In this document: positions 46,576 through 60,700 of the stretch, in pieces
Position numbering within the stretch: the first letter of the stretch is position 1
Layout of the letters: every line of letters begins with the position of its first letter
Assembly: GCA_005281725.1 (NCBI GenBank)
Contig: SSBO01000012.1
Coordinates: 14,979,501-15,043,500, forward strand
Reading direction: 5' to 3'
DNA length: 64,000 nucleotides
Source of the DNA: Wuchereria bancrofti
Taxonomy: Eukaryota > Nematoda > Chromadorea > Rhabditida > Onchocercidae
The notes under the pieces: model-generated
Database searches by the model: none
Told to the model about the DNA's origin: nothing
Seen by the model: the letters and a program-made list of their open reading frames with translations, nothing else
Translations under genes and position numbers: made by a program

Positions 46576-48831
46576 CTAAATTTTGGAAACGAATTTTAAT
46601 CCATTTCCAGTTTGTGCTGAAAGCATTTGATTTCGATATAGCTTTCCTACCATCCCGTGCATTTGATAAATCATACATTGTGTCGGTGATATTACGACCT
46701 TTTCTTCTGTGTTGTCATATGAATTAACAGTATATATATATCATTTATTACATTGTTTCAAGCAAAAAAATTGCATAAATATTAAGTTATTTTATGCAGA
46801 TCGAAGTTATTTACTTATAACTGTGTAAGATGTTTTTTTCAGACATCAAAAACATTCACATATTTTTTTTTGGAATTTTTTGAATTTTTTGCTGGTAAAT
46901 CAGTAGATAACACTTTTCTCATTCTTTCGGATAACAAGAATTGTCCAAAGCATTCCTTAAAAAAGTTATGAGAGATTCGGAATGGATTATAATTGGAGTA
47001 AATGAAAAAGCTTCAATGTCCATTTGTCAACTGAAGCGATTCTTTTTCTGATGCTTCTTTTTGCTCTTTTTTGATTTCGTTGCGTTAGTATCTGCAAACT
47101 ATTTTTGTTTTCCTCCCAGTGATCAAATTCAAAAGTGTTATTGAATTTTCAATTTCAAACATCACTTTGTGTGTGAGTGAAAGGGAAAGAAGGAATTCAT
47201 TAGTAATTATTTAGCTATTTTTCAGTTCACATTAAGCATTTAAAGTAGAAAAGTCTAAAATTGGATATTTGAAGAGAAATTATGATTTTGAAATACCGTA
47301 GCATCGACTATTGATCTGCTTTCTACAGGAATCCCAGATACCATAGCCAGCTTTCCAAGGACAAGAGCATGTTTCGACAGCTGGACAAAATACCGATTCT
47401 GTAATAAAAATTACTCCAAATTTTGAAATTTAAATTTAATTGAAAGGAAAATAGAAAATTTGAAAATTTAAATATTTGAAAATTATTTTAAATCGGGATT
47501 TTAATAAAATCTGATAATTCTTAAAAGTTAAAAAATTTTATCACTTTCATTTCTTACAGATATAGGAAAAGGCCATAATATGAACACTAACTATCAGCGT
47601 GACAGAAGGGGCAACCCGGATGTAAGTGTTCCGTAATGCAAACGGAACATCTAGCGTATCGGCACTCCAACCTTCCTAAATGTGTTGCATACTTCTTTTG
47701 GCAGCGGCGATAAAAATTATAGCCACGACATGCTCGTGCTATAATTAATATACATATGAAAAGAATTTTTAGTTGAAAATATAAAGTGTATCGTTTTCAA
47801 TGACTCCCATTCTGCACAAATGTATTTTATACTGAATGCATTAAATGCGCTTGCGGAAAATAGAAAAAATGCAACAAAGATTTTTCGTTTGAAAGAAAGA
47901 TCAAAAATGAATTTGAAAAATTCGAATTCTATATGCATCGAACTTTTATTTAGCAATAATCGCATTACAAGAAGAAAAGATTTTTTGAAATTGTTTTAGT
48001 GAATTTCTGTTTAAATTTTAAAAGTAAAAAGCAAATAGCGATGATTTTTATCTTTTCAGGAAACGAATGCAGCATATTTCAGACATTCATTTTCTTTTTA
48101 CAAAACGAGCACGAAAACAGAAAGATTTCTATCAATTTTCTCTCAGCTCAAGTGAAAATGGACGAAACTATTCTTCAGTTTACTTTTTTCAAAATGTCCT
48201 TTCAAAACAAAAAATCTTTATTATAATAATTTATTGACTAGTAATTATTTATAGAATCACAATAATGAAACATGCAAATCATTGACTAGGAATTGCGAAT
48301 TGCAAAAAAGTACGTTTTCTCCGAGTTCGGCCTAGTGAAATTTCGTGTTGTTTAAGGCTAACTTCCATATCATAAATCGAATTTCGGCCAATTTTCGGAT
48401 CAACAAAGCGACCTTTGTCGAGATCAAAGCATATTCTTTTCTCATTCAAGCTGGAACAAACAAACGATAGATATTCTTAATGTCTTTTTATAAAGAACAA
48501 TGTTCCCTTAATACACTGCGTCGGAATAAACGCACTAGAAGAATTCAATTCAGCTTTTACTTTATGATTTTTGCACTCCAAATCCTCTTTGTTCAACAAA
48601 TATTAAAATCAGAAACATTACTGCGATATCACTCGCTTATCAGTGATAAATATCTTTTATATCTCATGCACAAGCAGTGCAAAATTATCAGAATTTACGG
48701 AGTCTGGACATAAATCAACATGTAGAAGTGACGATTTACCCAAAAGATTCATTGGTGCAAATGAGTTGACAGGTGGCAAGAAGATTCTTTGATACAGCAA
48801 CGAGAAAGAGTGTAATCAGCACGATTGACAT
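46576..48831 (-). CDS. Secreted cysteine-rich protein, five exons
   Basis: Exons 48740-48831, 48314-48450, 47592-47738, 47297-47398 and 46576-46706 join in phase (2,1,1,1) with GT-AG introns, giving about 202 residues. It starts MSIVLITLFLVAVSKNLLAT, a signal peptide. An acidic and basic linker (DLDKGRFVDPKIG) leads to a multibasic site (GRTRRK). The Cys-rich core follows: YRRCQKKY, LECRYARCSVC, PGCPFCHAD and AVETCSCPWKAGYGIWDSC, with spacing that suggests five or more disulphides. The tail has one more Cys (SPTQC). The multibasic site before the core could be a processing site. No known family was recognised. A longer alternative frame in the last exon is out of phase and was rejected. Confidence 0.75.
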
Positions 48832-51800
48832 TTCACTGACATTTCTTCATACTGTCCCTCGGAAAGAACTTCTGCGACTTCTCAAAGACATTTAATATTT
48901 TCCTCAACTTTTGCTGCACTATTAATACAACACAATCCCTAAAATTGTCAAAACAGTACTAATGGGACATTTGACTATTTGCTGAAAAAAGAATATAAGT
49001 GTTTTCTTCTTCTTTTAGAATTAAAGGAAACGAAGGAAGGAGGGAATGCTGAGGTCATATAGAAGTTTAATGAAGTAAGACAAGTGTTAAGACTTGATCA
49101 TTTATTTGATAAAAGGTTATATCAAAATGTGAAATTTCGAGTATAAAGCGATATTTTTACTCAAATACAAATAATGTATTAGAAAAGTGTTAGAAAAGTC
49201 TGAGGTCATTAGTTACATATTATAAAAGTGACAAAATACCTGAAGTTGAGTGTTAAATTCTACCAGATTCGTTTGTGATTGATATAGTATACGATGCAAA
49301 TAAATATTTATAGACCTAATATATGTACATATATTAATTAGTTGATCCTATCAAAAAGTGGTGCCTGTTTAGAAATTTACAGATATTTGAAATTAAAAGA
49401 TATATTATTCCTACAAATTGTGCTGTTCTAATGTTCAAAGCATAAATATGTCAACAATAACTGATCTTATTAGGTTTAAAATGAGTAGGCTAATTAGCTG
49501 ATTAAGGAAGAATTCATTTCAGCACACTAAAGAGTTTAATTAGAATAAATTAGAATATTTTTTATTTAATTAGGATGAAGCAAATTAAATGAAGTCTCAA
49601 AACTATATAATTTTACTCATATTGAAAATAGTTTATGCATGCATACTTCAATATCTAGGGAAATTTGTGGAAAAATAGAAAATAATAATTGGAATATTCG
49701 AAATGTCGCGTAAAACAATTCAGATTTGCTGCTAAAAAATTGGATGTAAAGTATCTATTAATACTGTTGTTGGTAGTACGATGAGATTGATGATGCTGCT
49801 TGTTTTACGGCTTAAATGTCGTTAAAAAATGTGGTGAATACTGAAATGAGGGAATATTTGTTTTGAAGAAAACCATCGATAAAAGGTGACAGAGTACTTG
49901 TTCCATACGAGATTTCTGAGAAATTTTTCGAATTCCTCAGAGTACTCGAAGCGAATGGTAGGACGATTGAGAATTAGACTGTTCAGAAAATAAATAACAG
50001 CGGCATTTTAATTATCTCTCAAGAAAGAACACAATGAAACGGAAAAATGCAACAATCGTGTATTCATTTATTCATTTCAAATTTAATTAATGTAAAAAAA
50101 CCTAATTGAAAGCTGAACTCATTTAAGCATATTAAATATGTAATGCATTTGCAAAATGGTTGCCATTAGTGCAGTGTCCTAGTTGAAATACTAAAAAAAA
50201 TTGGCTTGAACTAAGCAAATTCAAATTAAAAGCATTGAAATTTTACTTTTCCGATATAGAGAAAAAGATCAAAGAATGTCTTAGTAATATTTCCTAACAT
50301 ATGCTAAAGAAAGATAAAAATGAAGAATTCAACAAAGCTTCCATTCCGATATACTGAAAAAGTTTCCTTTTTGTTTTTGAGATATCACCGAGCGACAGAG
50401 GATAGTGGGGAAAAAAAGTCAACGATTCTTTTGCCCACTAGAAGTGGTGGATATAACTAAAATGTAAATTAATGCATGAAGATCGATAAATAACGGAATA
50501 AAATCATTAGCTGGTTTAGACGAAAGCACGGAAAGGAACCAAAATATTGCATGTGTCATGAAGGCGGAGGTCTGTACCTCATTTTTGCTCAGTTACGCTT
50601 AGATTTTAATCTAATGCGCCTCTAGCATTACATTTTTTTCTTGTTGTCTTCGCAGAAAGATACATGGTTGACAGATATTGTACAGTGTTAGGATGATTGA
50701 TATTCATTTACTACTACTGTTCTACTATGACCGGTTTTTCGTTCTTGAATAAAACATATTTAGAAAGATGAAGCGTTAACTGCATTTCGATGGATGCAAA
50801 TTGTTGAGGGAAATGAACTAATATTGATTGTTTAAACTGATGGTGATAGCTTATTTAGGATTTTCTTTTAAATGAAGAGAGAGAGAGAGAGGGAGGGAGA
50901 GAGAAACAGCAGGAAAAATGAAAAAAATTTAATGCGTAATGAACTTCATGAGAAAGATAGGTTAGAATTGCTAAGCTTCTTTTTGTTTTGTTTTTTCAAG
51001 TCTGTTGTTTGAATTTTCTTTCTGGAATTCATTTTTGTGTTTGTCTTAAAAAAAAAATTATTAAACTGAAGTAACATTTTTTCTAGAGATTCCAATTAGT
51101 GCTATATAGAGTTTAGAGATATAATTTTTTCTTTTTGAGAATTTAATCTTCATAACAGTCATTCATCAATAAGATTCAGAACTGTATAAAATGGCTGAAT
51201 TTAATTGAACTCATTTATGCTTTGCAAATCTTTCCTTCCTCAATGATTTGCAACTGGGAATCGAAATTTTTAAAAATTTCCATTTTGATAATAAGAATTT
51301 CTTTCCTGCTAACCTCTTACTGTGATCAAAAGTTTTAGGAATTTGAAAAGTAATGAGAATTTTTTGCATGCATTAATCGAATAGACCCGAAATAATACTT
51401 AGGTACATAGCAGTATAAAATGATAGTACTTTGGAAAAATAACTTTTCAGTGATTCTATGACATTTTCAGGCTATTTAGACAAAATGAAACTAATCCAAA
51501 ATGAAAATTTTCTCGTGTTTCTTTTCTTCTAAAAAAATTTTGGAGACTTTATTTTCCTATTCGCAAATGAATTATTTTATAAATGTAATTAATTTAAGGT
51601 AAGTATAACACTGGAATTTATGGTGGATATTGGAAAGGAGGAGGAATGGAAATTGGAAGATGAAGGAAGAGCATTTAAAATTTCAAAGTGTAACATAAAC
51701 GCTTGTGATTGAAATTATCGGATGCAATTTGTCTTTTGGGAAAATTCTGGATAATGAGGTCAAATCCCCCTTATGAATGAGAAAAAAAATTTTTGTTTCC

Positions 51801-52951
51801 AGAAAGACTCCAGAAGGTAATGATGACAAGATCAACTCTGATAACAACTCATTAAACATCCTGTTGCAATTCACAATCATCCTTAAAAGAATCCTTTACT
51901 TTTTTTTGCTTTCTTATCTTTTTGAGAAAATTGAGAAAATTAGATCAAAACAGCATTCAGTCGTTTTTAAATATATCGTCCAGTTAAAGTTTAGAAAGAA
52001 AAAAGATAGCATTGGACTAAATTAAACCATTGCGCTTGTGTAAACGAGAAAATTATTTCCTGTTGCAATAAAATGTAGTCAAAAATTTCCTGATATATAA
52101 CTATAAGACCGAGGATCATATTTCAATGGAAAATTGTGAAGTTATTCTGAAAAGATCAATGTATGTCAATGAAATAAATAATTATTAGAATATTCAGAAT
52201 ATTATGAAGTATTCGTTTTATTTATTTATTTTTTTCTTTGTACTCTATTCATGAAAACTACCAAATTAATCTGTATAAATTAAAAGTAATAATTAAAAAC
52301 TTAACAAAGCAAAAATTATACAGTTCTATTATTTCTTTTTTCATTCTGTTCTTATCAAAATGAAAAAGAAGACATCGGATTTTTGAAATCTTCTGTGTTC
52401 TCTTTTTCTTCAAATTGAAAACAGCATTCCACTGTTAAATTATATAAACTGAGATAAATAACCCACTGTAACAAAAAGATACATTTTCGATACTTGTAAT
52501 ACTCGAACAATTATCAACAGCAACAACAATACAACAACAGTAACAATAACGGATAATTTATGAGACAAATTTTCTTTAGTCCTTAGTTAAGGAATCTTTT
52601 CATCTTTGAGTAAGAAAAGATGAAAAGAAATTCTTCCTTTTATTTTCTCAATTTAGCGATGGATGAAAAATCTTTGATGTTATGAAAATTTACATACCAT
52701 TTAAGATTTGTGACCTATTTACCGTTAATATGAACGGCGAGATGGAAATGGGATGTTTTTCCATATTTTGACATCCCTAATATCCAAATAGGAACACATT
52801 TGAACCTTTTCCTTTTTCTCAGTTCTTTTTTCTTCTTTTTCCTCTGTTCTCCTACTGATGTCCTAATTGATAGCCCAGCTATCATATATATGCCTCTTTG
52901 GGATAGTTGAGTTATATGTGAACTGTTTTAAACAATAGACGCTCCAAAATT
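48832..52951. other. Intergenic, about 4 kb
   Basis: No exon supported. There is a GA tract at 50875-50904 and a short CAA tract near 52515-52545. Some open frames (48480-48713, 51683-52025) lack coding character. Confidence 0.55.
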
Positions 52952-55900
52952 ATGCAAACTTCGAAGGTCCATCATATCATCAATTTATTTCTGATATATA
53001 ATCTCATGAATGCTATGTTAACTGCTACAATTGATAACGAATTGATAGGAAGTCCAGTGGTGAGCTTTTCCTACTAACTTTCTTATTTTATTACCTATAG
53101 CGAAAATAATACCGTTTCTATCAAACAAATTTTATTTACTGAAATACACTAATGGATCGATTACTACAAAATAAATTCTAAAACTTTTTAACCGTTGATG
53201 CATTATAAAGCATAGGCATTTAATCCTTTTCGAACAGTGTAAAGTTTCTTAGCTCTAACTTTAATGTATTGTAATGAGCAATGTTAGCTAACATCAAAAA
53301 ATGATGAAACTGATGGACAAATTTGAATATTGTTTATAAATGTCAATTCGTTGAATATCAGTTTAATGTTTTTTTTTTTTAGAAAAACTTTTTCAGATAC
53401 GTTCTGTTTAATCGTCAAAATTAATTGACATTATATTTCAGTCATTCGTATCCTCTATTGATGTTAAAGCAGCTACACTTCAAACAGTTAAAACTATAAG
53501 GGAGTCTTAGTACTTACTTCACTTGCTATCGGTGTTATTCTGGTAACAATGGAGTTACCTGGAATTGAGCAGATCCCCTCATTAATTATGACATGACGTA
53601 TGCTATATCATTCATGTATACCTTATTTATGTTCAGGTAGATTGTGAGGACACCATGGTATCGCTAACATTCAGAACCAGAAAACCATTTACCGGACGTG
53701 TGTATGTACGTGGGCTAGCTGACGATGACCGATGCTCCAGGAATTTTGCATCAAATGTCGATCAGAGCAAATTTTCAATGATGATTCAGAATGGTGATTG
53801 TACCATGCAACGGCAGCGAGTTACTGGTTCTTTGGAGGTGCCTTTAACAAGCTTCAGATGGTTATGTCTGCCACTTTGCTTTCATTTTATCTAGCAGTGT
53901 ATGTTGGCGCAATAATTTAGCATAAAACTTTAGCATTCCACAAAACATTTTAAAACCTTCATGCAAGAATTTAACTGTTTTACATAATTTTAGGGTATTA
54001 TGTTCTCTCTTACAATCGTAGTATCGTTTCATGGGACATTTGTAACGCGAGCTGATCGTGCCTATCGCTGCATGTGTTTTTTCCGAAATATCAAACGGTT
54101 AACATCCGGTGTGGATATGTCATCAATTGGCACTACTGAATTGATGGATGCGGTACAAATGCCCACTTGCACATATAGCATTCATGCTGGAAGCGCAGAT
54201 GGACCGCCAGCTGTGTAAAATTTTTTCAGAATTGAAATTAGCTCATACCAATAAAATTTTTTCAGAGTTGAAATAATTTGTACCAACTTTTATAATACAC
54301 TTTTCTCGGTTAGTAGTGTCCTACTGGTTACTTGTCTGTCCCAATTCACCAATTTGATTTATTGTTAATCAAACCGCCGTTTTATGAATTGAATGTTATG
54401 GGGAAAATAACTTGAGCAAGAAATCATTCTAAAGTATTTTGAGAATAAATTGTTATCATACATTTCTAATCAAATTTAGATGATTACATTCAACTTCTTT
54501 AAAAAGAACTAAATCTAAACAATTTAAATAAATCTGATACGATAGTTTATACTTTACAGTTACGGCCAAGTCGGTGAAAAAATTTACCATGTTTGGGAGT
54601 GTGACGATGACACACAAGGCTTTTTGGTACATTCATGCTTCGTTAACGATGGACGAGGAACACGATATGACTTGGTATCTGACTTTTTCACTTTAAACTA
54701 TTTAATATTTAATTGAGTTATTAATAAGTTGAAATTTTTAATTAATAATTGTTTCAGCTTGATTTGGATGGATGCGCTATTGATCCAATTATTCAACCTG
54801 ATGTGCAATATGATGAAGATCTGAAAAGAGTAAAATATTTCTATGTTTTTACAAATTAAAAAAAAGAAATCAACATAATGATCTTTTTTTAAATCTTTTA
54901 ATGGAGAAGGCGTGGTAGTTAAATAGAAAATTATTCAGTTTTAAGGCCCTTACTCTTAAAATATAACAAAATTAGATTATTACAAAGTGGGACCATAACT
55001 ATTTTATTGAAAAAAAAATATTTTATCATGTTTATAGGTTTAGTCTGTATGCTTCTGATACACGAACACATTAGATTGGTTGATAATTCTAATTCATCAT
55101 AACATTATTGAACAAAATGTTTTTTTCTCCCTTATACAATGAATAATTAATTTTAAATTCCTTTTTACAAATTTGCAGCCAAAGCTAGCATGAAATTTTA
55201 AAATGTAAGAAAAAAATACAAATAAAAAATATTGAAAAATACAGAAATCATTTTAACTTCAGGAGCTGCATTCCAGTATTTCTAACAATTAATCATTCAA
55301 ATTTTAGATGCTGAGTGTATTTTATAGGCAGTGGTGGAAACGTGGGGTTATAAGTTCAGTGATACTTCAGTTCTGAATTATCAGTGTGTCGTTGAGTTGT
55401 GTAAGAAAAGTGCTGGCGAATGTGAAGGCCTTACTCCACCAACGTGCACTAGTAATAATAGAATTCGGCGCAGTGTAGCTGACAACAATTTTAGGTGATA
55501 TTTAAATTTTTGAGTGATAAAAGTGTAATCACTACATAGTGATTGTAACAAGTATTCTAAAATTAGCAACATTTTAGCATCATATTAGAAAAAGGTGCGC
55601 ATGATATATCAGATTTACATAACAGTCATCAGATTGATTTGGTTGCTACAGTCAGCATTCTCGATAACATTGAGGAAAACGGGGCATCTGATCCTCGATC
55701 ACGATATTTGGTGCAAGAAGTCAGTCAGGTATTGTTTTTTGGCTCTGATTTTTGCTTTTGAATGAGTCGTAACGTTGTAATGATTCAAAAGTGTTTTCCT
55801 GAAATCACAACAGACATACTACCATATACCTGAGCAGTCCGTATGATCTTTGTTTTGACATTTTTTTGTACTATACAATAAATTGTCGTAGATCTACCGA

Positions 55901-56162
55901 AAATATTGAAGTAAAAGTATTTATTCATCTACAAAAACTTTGAATTTAATTGATAATATCATTAAAGAACTATAAATAAAATATTCAATTTCAGTCCAAT
56001 TACGGATCAAAAATTGGAATGGCAGTGGCCTTGGTAGCATCACAAAGAGTATGTCTAACTTACTCGATTCTTGGTACACTGCTTACTGCTACTTCATTTC
56101 TACTTACCATTTTGTTAACTGCTGTAGTTTTCCTGTACAGGAGGAATAGGCAAGCTTTTTAA
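52952..56162 (+). CDS. Cuticlin-like ZP-domain protein
   Basis: Eight exons join in phase: 52952-53059, 53637-53837, 53994-54214, 54560-54674, 54758-54829, 55328-55494, 55578-55728 and 55995-56162, giving 400 residues. Exon 1 encodes a signal peptide ending LTATIDNELIGSPV. The ZP domain spans exons 2-6: VDCEDTMVSLTFRTRKPF, GRVYVRGLADDDRCS, FSMMIQNGDCTMQRQR, LTIVVSFHGTFVTRADRAY, TTELMDAVQMPTC, KIYHVWECDDD, LDLDGCAIDPIIQPDVQY and YQCVVELC. Conserved Cys are at the expected places. A basic site (NNRIRRS) follows the domain, and the last exon carries a transmembrane anchor with a short basic tail (YRRNRQAF). This is the standard layout of nematode cuticlins, which are cleaved near the membrane and polymerise in the cuticle. 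Confidence 0.92.
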
Positions 56163-57190
56163 AATTTTACATTTGAAAATAGAGACGTGAAATATATAGC
56201 TTTTATTAGTACCATATAAATCGAACTAACTCATAAGTTAACAAGTAACAGAATTCAGATTTTCGATTCAAATCTTTTCTAAAAGAAAAGCTCTTTCGTT
56301 CTTATTTAGAAATCAAAGTTCGATTTCACAATTGGTTATGTGAACTCATGCACAAGTTATGAAGCTTAAATTCGCAAAGAGTAATAACATATTAATATGC
56401 TTTACTGAAATATCTCTTTTTTTCCTTCTTTAAATTGGTAAGGTGATAGAGTAACAATATCTTAAAATCGATAATTATGAAATTTTTTTCAGGAAAACGT
56501 TGAAAGAATGAAAATATTTACCTTTATCTTCAGCGACGAGCTTAACTGAATATAATAACNAATATTGAAGTAAAAGTATTTATTCATCTACAAAAACTTT
56601 GAATTTAATTGATAATATCATTAAAGAACTATAAATAAAATATTCAATTTCAGTCCAATTACGGATCAAAAATTGGAATGGCAGTGGCCTTGGTAGCATC
56701 ACAAAGAGTATGTCTAACTTACTCGATTCTTGGTACACTGCTTACTGCTACTTCATTTCTACTTACCATTTTGTTAACTGCTGTAGTTTTCCTGTACAGG
56801 AGGAATAGGCAAGCTTTTTAAAATTTTACATTTGAAAATAGAAACGTGAAATATATAGCTTTTATTAGTACCATATAAATAACTCATAAGTTAATAAGTA
56901 ACAGAATTCAGATTTTCGACTTAAATCTTTTTTAAAAGAAAAAAATCAAACTTCGATTTCACAATTGGTTATGTGAACTCATGCATAAGTTATGAAGCTT
57001 AAATTCGCAAAGAGTAATAACATATTAATATGCTTTAGTGAAATAAGATATCTTTTTCCTTTCCTTTAAATTGATAAGGTGATAGAGTAACAATATCTTA
57101 AAATCGATAATTATGAAATTTTTTCAGGAAAACGTTGAAAAAAGGAAAATATTTACCTTCATCTTCACGAGCTTGACTGAATATAATAAC
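55902..57190 (+). repeat. Tandem repeat of the last cuticlin exon across an N
   Basis: 55902-56559 and 56561-57190 are near-identical, joined by a single N at 56560. Both contain the full 168-base last exon (55995-56162 and 56654-56821) without differences, while the 3' flank shows substitutions and small deletions. Either two haplotypes were placed in tandem by the assembler or a real recent duplication exists. Confidence 0.9.
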
Positions 57191-57769
57191 CGCTAAATGT
57201 AATATTGAACAGTAAGGATTCAGGTGCTAATGTTAAATATTATGGTCACAGATTGATCTAATAAGTATTGTGCGGAACTAAAATAATTTTTGAATAAATA
57301 ATTTTCAAATAATACGCTATGCTATTATTATGTATCTCAAGGGATAATGCACTGAGAATCTTCAGTAAAAGATGACCAAATTAACTAAAATTAATCATCC
57401 GGTTAGTAACTAATTTTCAACTGATAAGTGATTGACAGTATCTTTTTGTAGGCTACTTCTATCAGACTGAAAAGAAAAATTGTTTAATAACAGATACGGT
57501 TATTAAACTGATTGATAGTATATCAAAGAGCGTTTTTATAAACAAATGCTGGGATTTGGCTCACATAAATGTGCTCATTATTCATGTGATAAGTTATATT
57601 GTCAAAGAAGTTATATTGTCAAATAATTTGTTAACTTGACGTTCAAGACTGAACACCCAAAATCTTACTCATCTCAATATTGCGACAATAGAAATATCGA
57701 ATTAAAATAGCAATAATCTCGAAATGTGCGAAATTAAATTAGTAGTTGTATTCAAAATATATAAATACA
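57191..57769. other. Tail-to-tail spacer between cuticlin-like and FMO genes
   Basis: About 580 bases, AT-rich, holding the 3' ends of both genes. No exon seen. Confidence 0.6.
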
Positions 57770-60700
57770 TTAAGACTTCATCATGTTAAGATAATATAAA
57801 AACTTGTTAATCGGTTTTGATTTCATTGTCTCAGCAGTTTGTCGTGTGCGAGAATTCTCGAATGTCCGTCTCGCCATACCTAACAATGCATCACGCGCTC
57901 CAACCCATGCATGTGGGCCCTAAAAAAAGGACTAGAAATTATTTCCAGTTCACAAAAAGTAAACTGATCAAATCAATAACTGAGGCAAAGAGAATGAAGA
58001 AACTCAGATGACACTTCTATGTAGTGGTCGGAGTTACAGCAGAAAGATTCTACCGCATAAGTTAAAAGTTTTTTCTAGAGCTATATATAACAATGTTCGC
58101 AGAGGGGTACTGCTATCAAAGCAGAGAATATTGCAAAGCGTGATCAGACTATTTTGCTGGTTTCAAAAAAGTAATTAGAGTTAAATTTTAGAAGAAATTC
58201 ATGAAAAAAGCACAAGTTTTTCCATAAGAACATAAAACTGATCATAAATATTGCTAGTGACAAAAACACAACTAATTAGTTGTGCAAATTTTGCAATTTT
58301 GCAAATTGCATATTCTCCAAAATTTACGCTAATTTTATTGAAACTAAAACTAACATTTAATCTAAACTGATACGGTGCCAAGCCTTCAAATAACAGAATA
58401 TATGCCAAACGAGGATCAGTGAACCAGTACTTCAGCAAATTCGGTTTCACGCCAACCATCTTCGCTAGTTCATCCATATAGGTTGCATAATCTACCTTAA
58501 GTGAATAAAAATAATATTTTACTTTATTTTGTGAGTTTTTTATGTGATATGATTATGATAAACCTCTAATGTATGTCGTCGACTTTTTAGAAATCTTTTT
58601 TCCGTTTGTACTCTCCTTCTCTCAACATCCTTTTTCATTTTATCGATTGCGGGTAACTTGCAATGGCCAGCAAATACTTCACAGTAAAATCGAGATTGCA
58701 TTTCAGAAACAGGCATTATAGATCCAATCGGTTGGATAAGACCTATTACAGCCAAAGTATTCTGCAAATGTGAATAGTTGTGCTTGAGGAAAATGATGAA
58801 AGATGCAAGAATAAGGGAAAAAGTATGAGTCATAAAAGGAGAAAAAAAATAAATATTGAAAATACCAGATTTTTAAATTTAAAAAAAAAGCAAACCTTTG
58901 GTGATAATTGTAGTGGAAATATATGCAGATATAGATCAACTTTATTATCAGTAACAGGTATAAGATTACCATCTTCAACGATTGGAAATTGAAAGGAATA
59001 ACCAGTACCAAAGATCACCGCATCAACATTACACACTGCTGTACCATCTTCGAATATCACATCATGTTCAGTAAAACGAGCAACATTCGGTTTAATCTAA
59101 AATATCGTTCTTCTATAAATGAAATAAGTACTCTTATATTCTTCATGTCATTACGGTTATTCAATTAATGATAGCTAACGAATAATAGAATGTAGTATGC
59201 ATATGGCGTTCCTAAGTTATAATACATAGGTTTAAGAAAGCTCACCTGATCATCACCAATCAAACTGATTCAGTTTTGATTCAATTGACTCAATAATTAG
59301 CCAGATTGGAACTTTCTTGTTTTGTCATTTTTTGTTTTTTAATAGGCTTAACTTTACTTACAATAACAGTTCCGCAGGCGATACGACCTGGCAGCTCATC
59401 ATTGATAGTAGCATGTTGTGCAAGAGCCTGATGCTTTGGTTTTAAACCATATCGTCCATGATCAAACTGCAGGTTAAGTTTCTTTTCATATGATTTGTTG
59501 ACCAACTGCAATTTACTTTTTTTAAGCGTCGATAACAGATAAATTTAAATAATAAAAATAAAGTTAAATGGAGTTTAAAAAACTAAAAAAACCGGAGATG
59601 GTTAAGAAAAGAAAAAACTTGAAAATGATGGGATATCACTGCATATAAAAAAATCTAATCCATTCCATCATTTAAATTCATTTTTTTCCATCTAATTGTT
59701 GTTATATATATATTTTTGCTTGAGTCGAGGAAACTCTGTTTTATTAACACGTGCTTTTTGTAATATTTTCTAATTTTACTGATTATTGCGCAATATTTTC
59801 AATTGTCCCATCATATTTATGTTTACTTTAGAGTTTCCTGCTAAGAGACGTTATTAGCGAGTTTCGCAGGAAATTTAGCTAATAAAATTTAGTGGTAGTT
59901 ACATTAAATCAGTGGCATTGAACAAAAACACTTTGTCAACAATTTACCCATGATGGCACAATTTTTGTTACCGTCTGCATGCAGCGACTGACAAAAACAA
60001 GATCGATCGGTTCACCCTTATCCCAAGTTCTGCCAGTCACCCAAGTTCCACTACGAGTTGATATGTAAACCTGAAATATTAATTACTGATGAATAGAAGT
60101 TATTCTTTAAGGCAAAATATCTCAACAGTTTAGGACTTAATTTTGAAATTCTAAGAAAAAACCGTACCTCTTTGGAAATTCTACTTAAATCGACTGCAAT
60201 GTCACCAGAAGAATTACCAATTCCAATCAATACTACAGTCTTGTTAATGTACGGAAATGGTTCACGATAATCGTGGCTATGAATAATTTCACCGCGGAAT
60301 TTGTCCTGTCCTGGGAACGGTTCAGGCCAATATGGTATTGTGTGGTGACCACAGCAGAGCAATATTCCCTCAAATTTCTCAGTTTGCGTTGTATTATCGC
60401 TATAAAAAAAAATTTTTTTTGTAAATGTTTCTTGTTAGCAGTTTTCTCCATCCTCTAGCTGCTTAATTGCTTACTTTCTTTGAAGTCCACTGTTACTGCA
60501 AGCGGTAAGAACAAAGGATTGAACAGCTATAACCAGGCAATGGTTTTAGTATGAGATATGAACAAAAGATATAGAATGCTTTTCAGAGAAAATATATAAT
60601 TATTAAAGGATTTCAGACATTAATTTGTGACATACCGAAACAAACATATAAGCATCTTTGCTTCATTCCAAGAAATAAAACTTTCTGTAACACGAAGCTT

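Noticed and set aside
46409..46705. Longer minus-strand frame with KSNAFSTNWKWIKIRF as the last exon of the Cys-rich gene
   Set aside because: Out of phase with the preceding exon. The shorter frame ending at 46576 joins in phase, although a separate use of the longer frame is not excluded.
58780..59011. ORFs overlapping the FMO gene in other frames
   Set aside because: Shadows of the well-supported FMO exons.
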